Source of the DNA: AP-15 sp036008325
Lineage (GTDB): Bacteria > Pseudomonadota > Alphaproteobacteria > ATCC43930 > CGMCC-115725
DNA length: 64,000 nt
Reading direction: 5' to 3'
NCBI GenBank assembly: GCA_036008325.1
Contig: DASYNW010000088.1
Span: 1-64,000, forward strand
Shown one piece after another: positions 52,623 through 61,259 of the stretch (the first letter of the stretch is position 1; each line of letters begins with the position of its first letter). The notes below the pieces were generated by a model that saw nothing but the letters and a program-made list of their open reading frames with translations, had not been told where the DNA came from and made no database searches. Both the position numbers and the translations under genes were made by a program.

Positions 52623-53032
52623 GACCCCGCGAGGACGCCGCGGATACGCGACATTGCCTGCCTGAAGGACGCCACCGTCGGCGTTCAGGCCGCCGCGACG
52701 GACTACGACGCCGCGGTTGCGATGCAAAGCGGGGGCAGAGTCGCAAGGTCCAAGTTTATCCGTTCGACCGCATCGGCACCGCCGTGTCCGATCTCGCTGC
52801 TGGGTGTATAACGGCGGTTATGAAGGCACCGGTGGTGCTATGGTTGGTGCATCGCACGCCCGGGTTGTGCGTCATCGGCCACGTTCCGGACGGTCCGCAG
52901 CCGCTGGGGATCGGATGCAACAAGGCCAATCCCGAACTCGCCGCCGCGGTCGATGCCGTCTTGACGACGATCGAGAGTGACGGAACCTTTGGGCGGATGA
53001 CCCGGAAATGGGAGTTGCCCGATGCCCGGTGA
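52623..53032 (+). pseudogene. Substrate-binding protein (family 3) remnant with frameshift
   Basis: Two adjacent frames together give the C-terminal half of a periplasmic amino-acid-type binding protein. The first reads RIRDIACLKDATVGVQAAAT and on to AVAMQSGG. About 52735-52745 the frame shifts by one base. The second reads KVQVYPFDRIGTAVSDLAAG, then PQPLGIGCNKANPELAAAV and RMTRKWELPDAR to a TGA. The N-terminal half is missing and is replaced by the enolase-family scrap. This is clearly a pseudogene formed by deletion plus frameshift. Confidence 0.7.
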
Positions 53033-53128
53033 GCCGCTTGCCCGGTCCCGCTTCGCCAATCAGGCCGCCTTGCAGGCGTGCGCGGCGCCGCTGCCGCCTC
53101 GGCATCGCGTCCACGGCAGACCGAGGCG

Positions 53129-53608
53129 ATGAGCATCCGGGCGCCGTTCGACCGTTACCAGGGCGAAGTTTTGCCCGAATGGATTGATTTGAACGGTCAT
53201 ATGAACCTCGCCTACTACACCGTGCTGTTCGACTGTGCCACCGACCTGCTGTTTGATGCGATTGGGATCGGCCGGGACTACAAGCGCGCTACGAATCATG
53301 GAACTTTTGTCGCCGAGACCCACAATCTCTACGAGCGTGAAGTCCTGGTTGGCGAGCGGCTCCGCGTTATCAGCCAGATCGTCGGGGCCGATAGCAAGCG
53401 CCTACACCTGGCGCACGAGATGTTCCGCATCGCTGGCGGAGAACGCGCGGCGACGCAGGAGTTGATGTTCTTGTCGATCGATCTCGGCAAGCGCCGGGTC
53501 GCGCCATTTTTGGCCGCGGCACAGCAGCGGATTGCGGCGGCGGCCGCAGCCCATGTACATCTGCCGCGACCAAATTGGCTCGGCCGACACATCGCAATTC
53601 GACCCTAA
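53129..53608 (+). CDS. Hotdog-fold acyl-CoA thioesterase-like protein
   Basis: This 159-residue protein has the 4HBT-type motif EWIDLNGHMNLAYYTVLFD near the N-terminus, where the Asp/His/Asn pattern and the following helix are typical of hotdog thioesterases. Further family-like segments are TFVAETHNLYEREVLVGERL and RIAGGERAATQELMFLSIDL. The substrate is not known. The start at MSIRAPFD is preferred over an in-frame start 51 bases upstream. Confidence 0.82.
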   Translation: MSIRAPFDRYQGEVLPEWIDLNGHMNLAYYTVLFDCATDLLFDAIGIGRDYKRATNHGTFVAETHNLYEREVLVGERLRVISQIVGADSKRLHLAHEMFRIAGGERAATQELMFLSIDLGKRRVAPFLAAAQQRIAAAAAAHVHLPRPNWLGRHIAIRP

Positions 53609-53660
53609 GTCGATTGTGGCGCGGCGTCGCGATCCAAACGGGAGACTGACGCCTTTTCAA

Positions 53661-54065
53661 TTACCGTAATGCATTATGGACCAGGTAATCGGCGAAATCG
53701 GCAGGCTTGAGCTTGATCTCGACACGGCCGCCGTCGCCCGCCAACGCCCGGGTGACCAGCAGATGGTTTTCCACCCGGTTCGCGGTAAGACGAAACACGC
53801 CTCTGGCCCCTTTTAGCTTCGGATAAAGCTGAGGATCGACCATTTTTTCGGTGCGGGCGAGCCTCGCCAGAACCGTCTCCTCATCCGCATCCTCGACCTC
53901 GCGTCTGCGAACTATCGTCCAATCAGTTTCACCGGCCCAGCCTCCTGCGGCAAGCGCCCTCGGATCGCCATCGACAAGTCCCACTTTATAGATGTGCTTG
54001 CCGAGCCCGACATCCGAGGCCCAACGCCCGAGCTTTGCGCTGCGTGCGACATATAAAAATCCCAT
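53661..54065 (-). CDS. GIY-YIG-like hypothetical protein
   Basis: This 134-residue protein starts MGFLYVARSAKLGRWASDVG and continues GKHIYKVGLVDGDPRALAAG. The spacing of GFLYV and YKVG resembles the core of GIY-YIG nucleases of the T5orf172/Mug113 kind, but the catalytic residues cannot be confirmed by eye. The later part (EKMVDPQLYPKLKGARGVFR) reads as a conserved protein of unknown function. It is convergent with the thioesterase gene. Confidence 0.6.
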   Translation of the reverse strand: MGFLYVARSAKLGRWASDVGLGKHIYKVGLVDGDPRALAAGGWAGETDWTIVRRREVEDADEETVLARLARTEKMVDPQLYPKLKGARGVFRLTANRVENHLLVTRALAGDGGRVEIKLKPADFADYLVHNALR

Positions 54066-54157
54066 CGCGGTATCTCCGGTCGGGGCAGGAATAAGCTGGT
54101 CCCACCAGCCGTTTTAATGAAATCTTCAGCCCAAAGCCAACAACCGGGATATCCCCC

Positions 54158-54292
54158 ATGCCCTTTATGATTGGCGCTGCAATTGCGGCAACCACGTTGG
54201 TGAGTATGGCCCTCGGCCAGATCGATACCGGCTTCGCCGCGCTCGGCGTTTTGATGGCTGCGATCGTTTTGATGACAATGCAGGAAGAATGA
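54158..54292 (+). CDS. Possible small hydrophobic protein, 44 aa
   Basis: The frame starts MPFMIGAAIAATTLVSMALG, has a short polar link (QIDTG), then a second hydrophobic segment (FAALGVLMAAIVLMTM) and ends QEE. Two membrane helices are predicted by eye. The ribosome site is weak. No family is recognised. It lies between a divergent and a downstream gene in otherwise empty DNA. Confidence 0.35.
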   Translation: MPFMIGAAIAATTLVSMALGQIDTGFAALGVLMAAIVLMTMQEE

Positions 54293-54471
54293 TCGGACCG
54301 CCGACCGGGTTGCGCCAGTTCGTCGCACGCCGCTGATCCCCACGCTTGTCGTAAGGGGAGCGCCATTCCGTCGCGCCGAGACGACAGTTTACGAAGTGAC
54401 ACAAAGGGTAACATTTCGTTAAACTCTCTGTCCTGAGCCTCAGCCGAGGCGAGGATGGGGGGTCTCGAAGA

Positions 54472-55704
54472 ATGCGGCGATATAGTCTGGCCGGGACATG
54501 CGCCCTGGCTTTGACCCTGGCCCTAATGACGCTAATCAGTCCGCCGGCGGCAGCGATTGGCCTCGATCCGGCCTTTCATGAAGCATTGCTCGGCCCGCAG
54601 CGGGCCAGGGGTGTCCTTGTGTGGAGCCACGGCCGCTCGGTCGACGCCGAAGATTGGAAATCACCGACGCCGCCCTATCTTCGCATTTTGCGCGATTCAG
54701 GCTGGGATGTGCTTCGCTTCGACCGTCTGCGGAAAGACGACACCTTGAGCGGGAGCAGCCGTGTCCTGGCCGGGCTCGCGACCCAGCTCAAGCAGCGGGG
54801 CTATCGGCGCATCGTTCTGGCCGGCCAGTCCTTCGGCGCGTTTCTCTCCTTGATGGCGGCAGACGATACGGATGATGTCGACGCTGTGGTGGCGACTGCG
54901 CCAGCCGCGTTTGGCGACTTCGAGGACTACTACGACTCCTGGCGCCTGAATGCGACGCGCCTTTATCCATTGCTCCAGCAGGTCAGGCGGGCCCGCGTGA
55001 TGCTGTTCTTTTTCCACGGCGACGACTTCGATCCGGGCGGGCGGGGCGAAAAGTCGCGCGTTATCCTTTCCCGTCGCGGCCTCGGCTTCGCCGTCGTCGA
55101 TCAGCCAGCCTATCTCGTCGGCCACTGGATATCTTCGAGCGGGCTGTTTCTGCGCCGGTTCGGCGATTGCGTGCGCGATTTTGCCGATGACGACGGGCTG
55201 AAAGGCGAGTTTGTTTGCGAACCGGTGTGGGGAGAAGAACCAAGCGCCGAACTCCGCCTTCCCGCAGAACTCCTCCGCTCGAGGGTGGCAGCCACAGGAC
55301 CGACCCAGCTGGCGGCCATCGGCGCCTCGGCGCCCGCATCAGTCACCGGACCCGAAATGGGCGACGACGTCGCGGCTCGGGATACGTGGTACGGCTTCTA
55401 CCCGAACGGGCGGGAGGTTCTGATCGCGGTCGAGGCGGTGTATGGACGCGATCTGAGGGCGGTCTATGCCATCGGACCCGGTATCGATAAGAATGAGCCG
55501 GCCGAATGGAGCCGGCGCAGCGGGCGGATCATCGGCCATGAGCTGGTGTTCGCGCAAAAAGGCGACAGTACCTTGCGCTTTCGCGCGCGTTACGATGGCG
55601 GGGTCAATGTCACCTGGATCTCACCCGACGGCAAGACCAAGATGGATGCCCAGCTGCGGCGCATCGATCCATCCTCGTTGCCGATACGCGCCGCCCCGCG
55701 ATGA
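54472..55704 (+). CDS. Exported alpha/beta-hydrolase-like protein
   Basis: This 410-residue protein has a Sec signal peptide (cleavage near PPAAA, about residue 28). An alpha/beta-hydrolase-like domain follows, with the oxyanion-type segment VLVWSHGRS, a nucleophile elbow GQSFGAF near residue 119 and a possible acid/His in the second half (VGHWIS). The last 130 residues form a separate beta-rich part (TWYGFYPNGREVLIAVEAVY) with no recognised family. The substrate is unknown. It is convergent with the CopD-like gene, four bases apart. Confidence 0.8.
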   Translation: MRRYSLAGTCALALTLALMTLISPPAAAIGLDPAFHEALLGPQRARGVLVWSHGRSVDAEDWKSPTPPYLRILRDSGWDVLRFDRLRKDDTLSGSSRVLAGLATQLKQRGYRRIVLAGQSFGAFLSLMAADDTDDVDAVVATAPAAFGDFEDYYDSWRLNATRLYPLLQQVRRARVMLFFFHGDDFDPGGRGEKSRVILSRRGLGFAVVDQPAYLVGHWISSSGLFLRRFGDCVRDFADDDGLKGEFVCEPVWGEEPSAELRLPAELLRSRVAATGPTQLAAIGASAPASVTGPEMGDDVAARDTWYGFYPNGREVLIAVEAVYGRDLRAVYAIGPGIDKNEPAEWSRRSGRIIGHELVFAQKGDSTLRFRARYDGGVNVTWISPDGKTKMDAQLRRIDPSSLPIRAAPR

Positions 55705-55708
55705 ACCC

Positions 55709-56185
55709 TCAGCGCCAAAAGCGGCCGCTGCCGCCGATCGCGACGACGATCAGACCGAGCACCAGATTGATGGTCACGATTGTCCGGATCTGCGCGAGCT
55801 GCCGCCCGCCCTCTGCCCAATCCTTCCGCGCCACCGCCATCCGGAAACGGCGCCACGGAGCGAAATAGAGATGAAGAAAAAGCAGCATCATCAGGATGCC
55901 CAGCCCTTGCATGATCTGGATATAAAGGGCGATCGAGTGAAAGCCGCCATAGATCCCGAACACCAGCGCATAGCCGCTCGCCAACAGCAATATTATCGCA
56001 GCGATGACCCAGGCAAAGAATCGGCCCAGCACATTTGACCATAGCTCCAGCCGCGGCCCGGCTTCGAGCATCGCGGCGGCGGGCCGCAATACCTGATGGG
56101 CAAAGAACATGCCGCCGACCCAGACGACGGCCGCGAGAATGTGAACGATCAATGCGCCGGTTGCAAACACCGCCATTTCGGCCAT
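55709..56185 (-). CDS. CopD-like membrane protein
   Basis: This 158-residue protein has four membrane helices. The first (IVHILAAVVWVGGMFFAHQVL) and the HLYFAPWRRFRMAVARKDW segment fit the CopD-domain family, whose members are linked to copper handling or resemble the HemJ group. No other copper gene is nearby. The gene lies downstream of a GST gene, with a four-base gap. Confidence 0.8.
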   Translation of the reverse strand: MAEMAVFATGALIVHILAAVVWVGGMFFAHQVLRPAAAMLEAGPRLELWSNVLGRFFAWVIAAIILLLASGYALVFGIYGGFHSIALYIQIMQGLGILMMLLFLHLYFAPWRRFRMAVARKDWAEGGRQLAQIRTIVTINLVLGLIVVAIGGSGRFWR

Positions 56186-56189
56186 CGGT

Positions 56190-56885
56190 TCAACCGCCGT
56201 AAGCGCGGGTCATGCGCGCGAGCCCGTCGAACGCGTCGAGCAGGCGCCCGCGCCAGGCCGCGACCGGATCGTCGGCGGCTAGAAGCTCGAAATCGCTGAT
56301 TGCGCGCGCCCATTGGAAGGCGCCGAAGACGACGTAATCGGCATAAGCCGGGGCGGCTCCGCCGAGAAATTGTTGGCGCTCGACGGTCCGTCGCAGCGGC
56401 GTGAGGCTCTCACGAAAAGCGGGCAGCCGCGCCTCGCGGTCCTTGACCACTTCCTCGAGCGCGCGGCCAAACCGTTCCTCACGCGACCGCCGGAAATAAT
56501 CGCGATCCGGACCAGCGGCGTGCCGGCAGATGTCGAGAACGACAAACCCGACCAGCGCCGGCTGCACCACCGTTTCAGTCCAGTTTTGCACAAAGGTGGT
56601 CAGCGCCCGCCCAGTCTCGCCGCCGAACAGCGAGGGGCGGTCCGCGTAATGCGATTCGAGATAGCCGGCGATGGCCGAAGAATCGTGGACCACCCTGCCG
56701 TCATCGACGATGACCGGGACCCGTCCGGCGTTGGGCTGCGGCAGCTTGTCCTTCTCGGTGAAGCGCCAAGGTTTGGTCTCGACCTCTAGACCCTTATGCG
56801 CGAGCGCCATCCTGATGCGCCAGCAGAATGGGCTGAAGCGGCGGTCCTCCTCGGCGCCGGCAAGATCGTAAAGGATAATGGCCAA
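56190..56885 (-). CDS. Glutathione S-transferase family protein
   Basis: This 231-residue protein has an N-terminal thioredoxin-like domain containing FSPFCWRIRMALAHKGLEVE and the substrate-binding cis-proline in GRVPVIVDD, with DSSAIAGYLE for glutathione contact. A C-terminal all-helical domain with FLGGAAPAYADYVVFGAFQW follows. The start is a TTG directly after a strong GGAGGAG site; a longer in-frame start upstream overlaps aroQ on the other strand. The substrate is unknown. Confidence 0.9.
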   Translation of the reverse strand: MAIILYDLAGAEEDRRFSPFCWRIRMALAHKGLEVETKPWRFTEKDKLPQPNAGRVPVIVDDGRVVHDSSAIAGYLESHYADRPSLFGGETGRALTTFVQNWTETVVQPALVGFVVLDICRHAAGPDRDYFRRSREERFGRALEEVVKDREARLPAFRESLTPLRRTVERQQFLGGAAPAYADYVVFGAFQWARAISDFELLAADDPVAAWRGRLLDAFDGLARMTRAYGG

Positions 56886-57033
56886 CTTCTCCTCCGTCCG
56901 TGTCCGGCGTGCGGGTGACCGATATAGCCGCGTGCCGCTCCAGCGCAAAGCTCCGCGACTGCGGCCCGGGGCCGCGTTGTTGCCGTCGGCGGCGAAAATG
57001 ATATAACCCGCCATTCCTTCGAGGAGTAAGCGG

Positions 57034-57492
57034 GTGCCTACCGTCTTCGTGCTCAACGGCCCCAATCTGAACCTGCTCGGGGTCCGCGAACCGTCGGTCT
57101 ATGGTCATGATACATTGGCCGATATCGAGGCGCGCTGTTTAGTTCGCGCCGCCGCGCTCGATGTGCAAATCGAATTTCGCCAGACCAATCACGAAGGCCA
57201 GCTTGTCGACTGGGTTCAGGAGGCGCGCGAATCGGCCGACGGGATCGTGCTGAACGCCGGCGCGCTGACCCACACCTCGATCGCGCTACTTGACGCGTTA
57301 TCGGCCGTCGGTTTGCCGGTGATCGAGGTGCATCTGTCAAACATCTTTCGCCGCGAACGCTTTCGCCACCATTCCTATGTGAGCCTCGCGGCGCGCGGCG
57401 TGATCTGCGGTTTGGGCGCGCAGGGATACGAGTTGGCGCTTGAGGCCTTAGCGAGCCTCGTCGAGGACGAGCCGGGCGAGGGCGATCGGTGA
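57034..57492 (+). CDS. aroQ: 3-dehydroquinate dehydratase, type II
   Basis: This shikimate-pathway enzyme has 152 residues. LNGPNLNLLGVREPSVYG, the active-site NAGALTHTSIALLDAL and EVHLSNIFRRERFRHHSYVS are diagnostic of type II. The start is GTG. It is the first of four tightly packed genes, aroQ-accB-accC-aat, an order common in alphaproteobacteria. Confidence 0.97.
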   Translation: MPTVFVLNGPNLNLLGVREPSVYGHDTLADIEARCLVRAAALDVQIEFRQTNHEGQLVDWVQEARESADGIVLNAGALTHTSIALLDALSAVGLPVIEVHLSNIFRRERFRHHSYVSLAARGVICGLGAQGYELALEALASLVEDEPGEGDR

Positions 57493-57947
57493 GGTTCGGC
57501 GGCCGGCGTCCGCCCGCATCGCCCGACCCCGACCTGATCCGCGCGCTCGCCCGGCTGCTGGCCGAAAATGATTTGATCGAGATCGAGTACGCGGTCGGCG
57601 ATCGCCGGGTTCGCGTGACCCGTAGTCCGGCCGCGACGACGGCTAGTGCGGGATCGGTCGCCCCCACTGGGGTTGACGCACCGAGCGACGGGCCGGGCAG
57701 CATGGTCGGGCATCCCGGAGCGGTTACGGCGCCAATGGTCGGGACGACTTATCTGGCGCCCCAGCCCGGAGCCCCCGCCCTTGTTCGGCTAGGTGAGACG
57801 GTCATTGCAGGTCAACCGCTGCTGATCATCGAGGCGATGAAGGTCATGAACGAGATTCGGGCGCCCATGGCGGGCCGGATCGCTCAAATCCTGGTCGCCG
57901 ACGCGCAGCCGGTCGAATATGGCGCGATATTGATGGTGATCGAATAG
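57489..57947 (+). CDS. accB: Biotin carboxyl carrier protein of acetyl-CoA carboxylase
   Basis: This 152-residue protein carries the biotin for acetyl-CoA carboxylase. An N-terminal helical part (LIRALARLLAENDLIEIEY) and a Pro/Ala/Ser-rich linker lead to the biotinyl domain, with the modified Lys118 in IEAMKVMNEI. The GTG start overlaps the aroQ stop (GTGA). accC follows 13 bases on. Confidence 0.96.
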   Translation: MRFGGRRPPASPDPDLIRALARLLAENDLIEIEYAVGDRRVRVTRSPAATTASAGSVAPTGVDAPSDGPGSMVGHPGAVTAPMVGTTYLAPQPGAPALVRLGETVIAGQPLLIIEAMKVMNEIRAPMAGRIAQILVADAQPVEYGAILMVIE

Positions 57948-57960
57948 TGTTGCGCCTGCG

Positions 57961-59304
57961 ATGTTCGAAAAGGTGTTGATCGCCAATCGCGGCGAGATCG
58001 CGCTCAGGATCCACCGCGCCTGCCGCGAGATGGGGATCAAGACGGTTGCCGTTCACTCCACGGCCGATGCACGCGCGATGCATGTGCGGCTCGCCGACGA
58101 GAGCGTGTGCATCGGGCCCTCAGCCGCGCGCGACAGCTATATGAACGTGTCGGCGATCCTTACCGCGGCGGAGATCACCGCCGCCGACGCAATTCATCCG
58201 GGGCTCGGCTTCCTGGCGGAGGACGCCGACTTCGCCGCCGCCGTCGAGGAGCATGGGTTCACCTTTATCGGCCCTGCGCCCGAACACATTCGACTGATGG
58301 GCGACAAGGTCGCGGCCAAGGCGGCGGCGGCTCGGCTCGGTATTCCGACGGTGCCGGGCTCCAAGGGCGCGGTGGCCGATCCAGTCGCGGCCGCAGCCGC
58401 AGCTGAGGCGATCGGCTATCCGGTGCTGATCAAGGCGGCGGCGGGCGGCGGCGGGCGCGGCATGAAAGTTGCCCGCGACAGGGCCGAGCTGTCGCGGATG
58501 CTGCCGGCGGCGCAGCACGAGGCAAGCGCGTTTTTCGGGCGCGGCGATGTCTATCTGGAACGGTGGCTCGAGCGGCCGCGGCACATCGAAATTCAGATCC
58601 TCGGCGATGGCCAGGGCGGGGTCGTTCACCTGGGCGAGCGTGACTGCTCGTTGCAACGCGCGCATCAGAAGGTGCTCGAAGAAACGCCCTCGCCGGCGCT
58701 CAACCCCGACGAGCGCGACCGGCTAGGCGCGCTCGCCGTCTCGGCGCTGCGCGAGATCGGGTATCGAAGTCTCGGCACCCTCGAATTCCTCTGCCAGGAC
58801 GGGGAATTCTTCTTTATCGAGATGAACACCCGGCTGCAGGTCGAGCATCCAATTACCGAAATGATCAGCGGCATCGATATTGTGCGCGAGCAGCTGCGCA
58901 TCGCCGACGGCGCCCCGCTCGGCTATCGCCAGGCTGAGATCCGGCTTTCCGGCCATGCCATCGAATGCCGAATCAACGCCGAAAACCCCGAGACGTTTCG
59001 GCCGTCGCCGGGCCGGGTCACCGATTATCACGCGCCGGGAGGCCTCGGCGTTCGCGTCGACAGCGCGCTTTACCAAGGGTACGAGGTGCCCCCTTACTAT
59101 GACAGCCTGATCTCCAAGCTGATCATCCACGGGAGAACCCGCAACGAATGCCTGATGCGGCTGCGCCGGGCACTCGACGAATATGTGATCGGTGGCATCG
59201 AGACTACCATTCCGCTGCATCAGCGCCTGGTCAACGCCGCCGATTTCATCAACGGCGACTACGATATCCATTGGCTCGAGCGCTTCATGGGGCGCTCTGG
59301 ATGA
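57961..59304 (+). CDS. accC: Biotin carboxylase subunit of acetyl-CoA carboxylase
   Basis: This ATP-grasp enzyme of 447 residues carboxylates the biotin on AccB. It has FEKVLIANRGEIALRIHRAC at the N-terminus, the glycine-rich KAAAGGGGRGMKVA loop near 160, IEMNTRLQVEHPITEMI near 285 and a C-terminal lid domain. The length and motifs are standard. It overlaps aat by four bases (ATGA). Confidence 0.98.
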   Translation: MFEKVLIANRGEIALRIHRACREMGIKTVAVHSTADARAMHVRLADESVCIGPSAARDSYMNVSAILTAAEITAADAIHPGLGFLAEDADFAAAVEEHGFTFIGPAPEHIRLMGDKVAAKAAAARLGIPTVPGSKGAVADPVAAAAAAEAIGYPVLIKAAAGGGGRGMKVARDRAELSRMLPAAQHEASAFFGRGDVYLERWLERPRHIEIQILGDGQGGVVHLGERDCSLQRAHQKVLEETPSPALNPDERDRLGALAVSALREIGYRSLGTLEFLCQDGEFFFIEMNTRLQVEHPITEMISGIDIVREQLRIADGAPLGYRQAEIRLSGHAIECRINAENPETFRPSPGRVTDYHAPGGLGVRVDSALYQGYEVPPYYDSLISKLIIHGRTRNECLMRLRRALDEYVIGGIETTIPLHQRLVNAADFINGDYDIHWLERFMGRSG

Positions 59305-59972
59305 GTTCGGGCGGGGCAAGAATTTCCCCCGAGCTCCTGCTCGCCGCCTATGCCGCCGGAATCTTTCCGATGGCTGACTCGGCCGACGATCCCGAACTCT
59401 TCTGGGTCGATCCGCGCCGCCGCGGGATTCTTCCGCTCGACGCCTTTCACCTGTCGCATCGACTGCGCCGCGTGCTGCGTCAGGGACGCTTCGAGATCCG
59501 CTGCGACAGCGCCTTCGACGCAGTTACCCGCGGCTGCGCCGAAGCGGCCGAAAAGCGCCCAAATACCTGGATCAACCACGAAATCCTGCGGCTTTATGGG
59601 GCGCTTTTCGCCCGTGGCGCGGCCCACAGTGTCGAATGCCATCGCGCCGGCATGCTGGTGGGCGGCTTGTACGGCGTGTCGATCGGCGGCGCCTTTTTTG
59701 GGGAAAGCATGTTCAGCCGCGAGACCGACGCGAGCAAGGTGGCCCTGGTTCACTTGATCGCCCGGCTACGGCTCGGCGGCTATCGCCTGCTCGACATCCA
59801 GTTCCTGACCCCGCATCTGGCGCGCTTTGGCGCGATCGAGATTTCGCGAGCTCGTTATCGTCGGTTGTTGGCTTCAGCGCTCGCCTATCGCGCGTCGTTT
59901 CCGCTTGCGCTGCCGGAAGATTCGGGCGGCGACCCGCTCGCCCTCTTACAGTCGAGCAGGATCACATCATAG
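59301..59972 (+). CDS. aat: Leucyl/phenylalanyl-tRNA-protein transferase
   Basis: This N-end-rule enzyme adds Leu or Phe to proteins with N-terminal Arg or Lys, marking them for ClpAP. It has 223 residues. LLLAAYAAGIFPMADSADDP, FWVDPRRRGILPLD, NTWINHEI and GGAFFGESMFSRETDASKVAL are diagnostic. The ATG overlaps the accC stop. Its last 88 bases overlap the 3' end of the convergent DUF2155 gene. Confidence 0.97.
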   Translation: MSSGGARISPELLLAAYAAGIFPMADSADDPELFWVDPRRRGILPLDAFHLSHRLRRVLRQGRFEIRCDSAFDAVTRGCAEAAEKRPNTWINHEILRLYGALFARGAAHSVECHRAGMLVGGLYGVSIGGAFFGESMFSRETDASKVALVHLIARLRLGGYRLLDIQFLTPHLARFGAIEISRARYRRLLASALAYRASFPLALPEDSGGDPLALLQSSRITS

Positions 59973-60361
59973 ACCGGATTTTCGAGCGACGACAGCGCCG
60001 GGCTCTGGGCAAACATCCACCCGCTAAACCGGCGGATGCTGTCCTCGCCGGGGCGCAGCTCGTCGATCTGGAGAAACGCGGCGCTCTCCGGCCGGTCCTC
60101 GGGCGGGTTCCTCTCGCAGTCGCGCACGATGATCGACAGGCTGCCAAAGCGCACGGTCTTGCCGACCGGCGCCTCAATCTCAGAGACGCGGGCGGTGATC
60201 TTGTCGAGCCCTTGCAGCACCGCCATGGGCTCCGAGATCATGTCCGACTCCGCGACGCCGACGGTCGTGATCGCCTGCATTGCCCCAAGCATGAGCGCGG
60301 ACGCAAGAACCCCGCGGCGACCCCACCTCCAGCCTCGCGGCCGGGGTGCGCGCTCACCCAA
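59885..60361 (-). CDS. DUF2155 domain exported protein
   Basis: This 158-residue protein has an N-terminal signal sequence (RRGVLASALMLGAMQAITTV). The DUF2155 domain has APVGKTVRFGSLSIIVRDCE, PPEDRPESAAFLQIDEL and FSGWMFAQSPALSSLENPVYDV near the end. The function is unknown; the family often lies beside aat. The start is uncertain: a TTG at 60361 (just inside the citE stop) gives a full signal peptide, while an ATG at 60292 would cut it short. Its final 29 codons overlap aat in antisense. Confidence 0.88.
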   Translation of the reverse strand: MGERAPRPRGWRWGRRGVLASALMLGAMQAITTVGVAESDMISEPMAVLQGLDKITARVSEIEAPVGKTVRFGSLSIIVRDCERNPPEDRPESAAFLQIDELRPGEDSIRRFSGWMFAQSPALSSLENPVYDVILLDCKRASGSPPESSGSASGNDAR

Positions 60362-61259
60362 CTCTTTGCGCCCGTGCTTCGCGCTCGGCGATCGCCGCTT
60401 CTCGTTCGACCATCTGGCGTGCGCGCTCGACCACGGGCACATCGATCATCTTGCCGTCGACGGTGACCGCGCCCACGCCCTCGGCCAGCGCCTTGTCATA
60501 AACAGCGAGCACTCGTCGGGCATGGTCGATCTGATCGGCATTGGGCCGGAACTCCTCGTTCAGGATCGCCACCTGGCTTGGATGGATGACCGATGCTCCA
60601 ATAAAGCCGAACCGTCGGGAGCGGCGGATAGTCTGGCGAAAGCCATCGAGATCGTGAAACTCGGCGATCGAACCGATGAAGCCTAGCGGCATAATGCCGG
60701 CGGCGCGGGCGGCGAACACCGCCATCTGCTTCGGCATCGACAGCGCTTCCGCCTCGGGCAAGATGCCAGCCGACGTGGCGAAATCCTCGGCACCGAGGTT
60801 GAGGGCGCAGAGCCTTGGATGGGCGTGCGCGATCTCGGCGATGTGGAAAAATGCCGCCGCGGTCTCGACCATCGCGATGAGGCGCGTCGTACCGACGGTC
60901 ACGCCGCGTTCGCCCTCGACCTCGTCGACGATCTCGGCAATCAGGCGAACATGCGCTGCATTCTCGGTTTTGGGCAGGGCCAACGCCATCACGCGCGGCC
61001 CGATCGCCGCCTCGATGTCGCGAACCGCCATGCGCAACGGTCTGTTGATTCGTACGACGACGTCTGCACCGCCGCGCGACACGATTTCGGCCGCCTCCGG
61101 CACCAGCCCCCTCGCCCGTTCCTTCTCCGTGGCGGCGACGCTGTCCTCGAGATCGAGGATGATCGCGTCGGCACCGCGCCTGGCCGCCCCGTCGACAAAT
61201 CGCTGGGCGGTTACCGGAACGAACAGCAGCGAGCGCCACACCGGCAGCTTGTCGGTCAC
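60354..61259 (-). CDS. HpcH/HpaI-CitE-like CoA-ester lyase
   Basis: This protein has 301 residues and the TIM-barrel fold of the citrate lyase beta/malyl-CoA lyase group. RSLLFVPVTAQRFVDGAARRG, AIILDLEDSVA (metal and substrate loop), IAMVETAAAFFHIAEI, LNLGAEDFATSAG and ASVIHPSQVAILNEEF are all present. It starts overlapping the stop of the CoA-transferase gene upstream (ATGA). The pair suggests activation of a dicarboxylic acid as a CoA ester and its cleavage, for example malyl- or citramalyl-CoA, but the substrate is an inference. Confidence 0.9.
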   Translation of the reverse strand: MTDKLPVWRSLLFVPVTAQRFVDGAARRGADAIILDLEDSVAATEKERARGLVPEAAEIVSRGGADVVVRINRPLRMAVRDIEAAIGPRVMALALPKTENAAHVRLIAEIVDEVEGERGVTVGTTRLIAMVETAAAFFHIAEIAHAHPRLCALNLGAEDFATSAGILPEAEALSMPKQMAVFAARAAGIMPLGFIGSIAEFHDLDGFRQTIRRSRRFGFIGASVIHPSQVAILNEEFRPNADQIDHARRVLAVYDKALAEGVGAVTVDGKMIDVPVVERARQMVEREAAIAEREARAQRVG

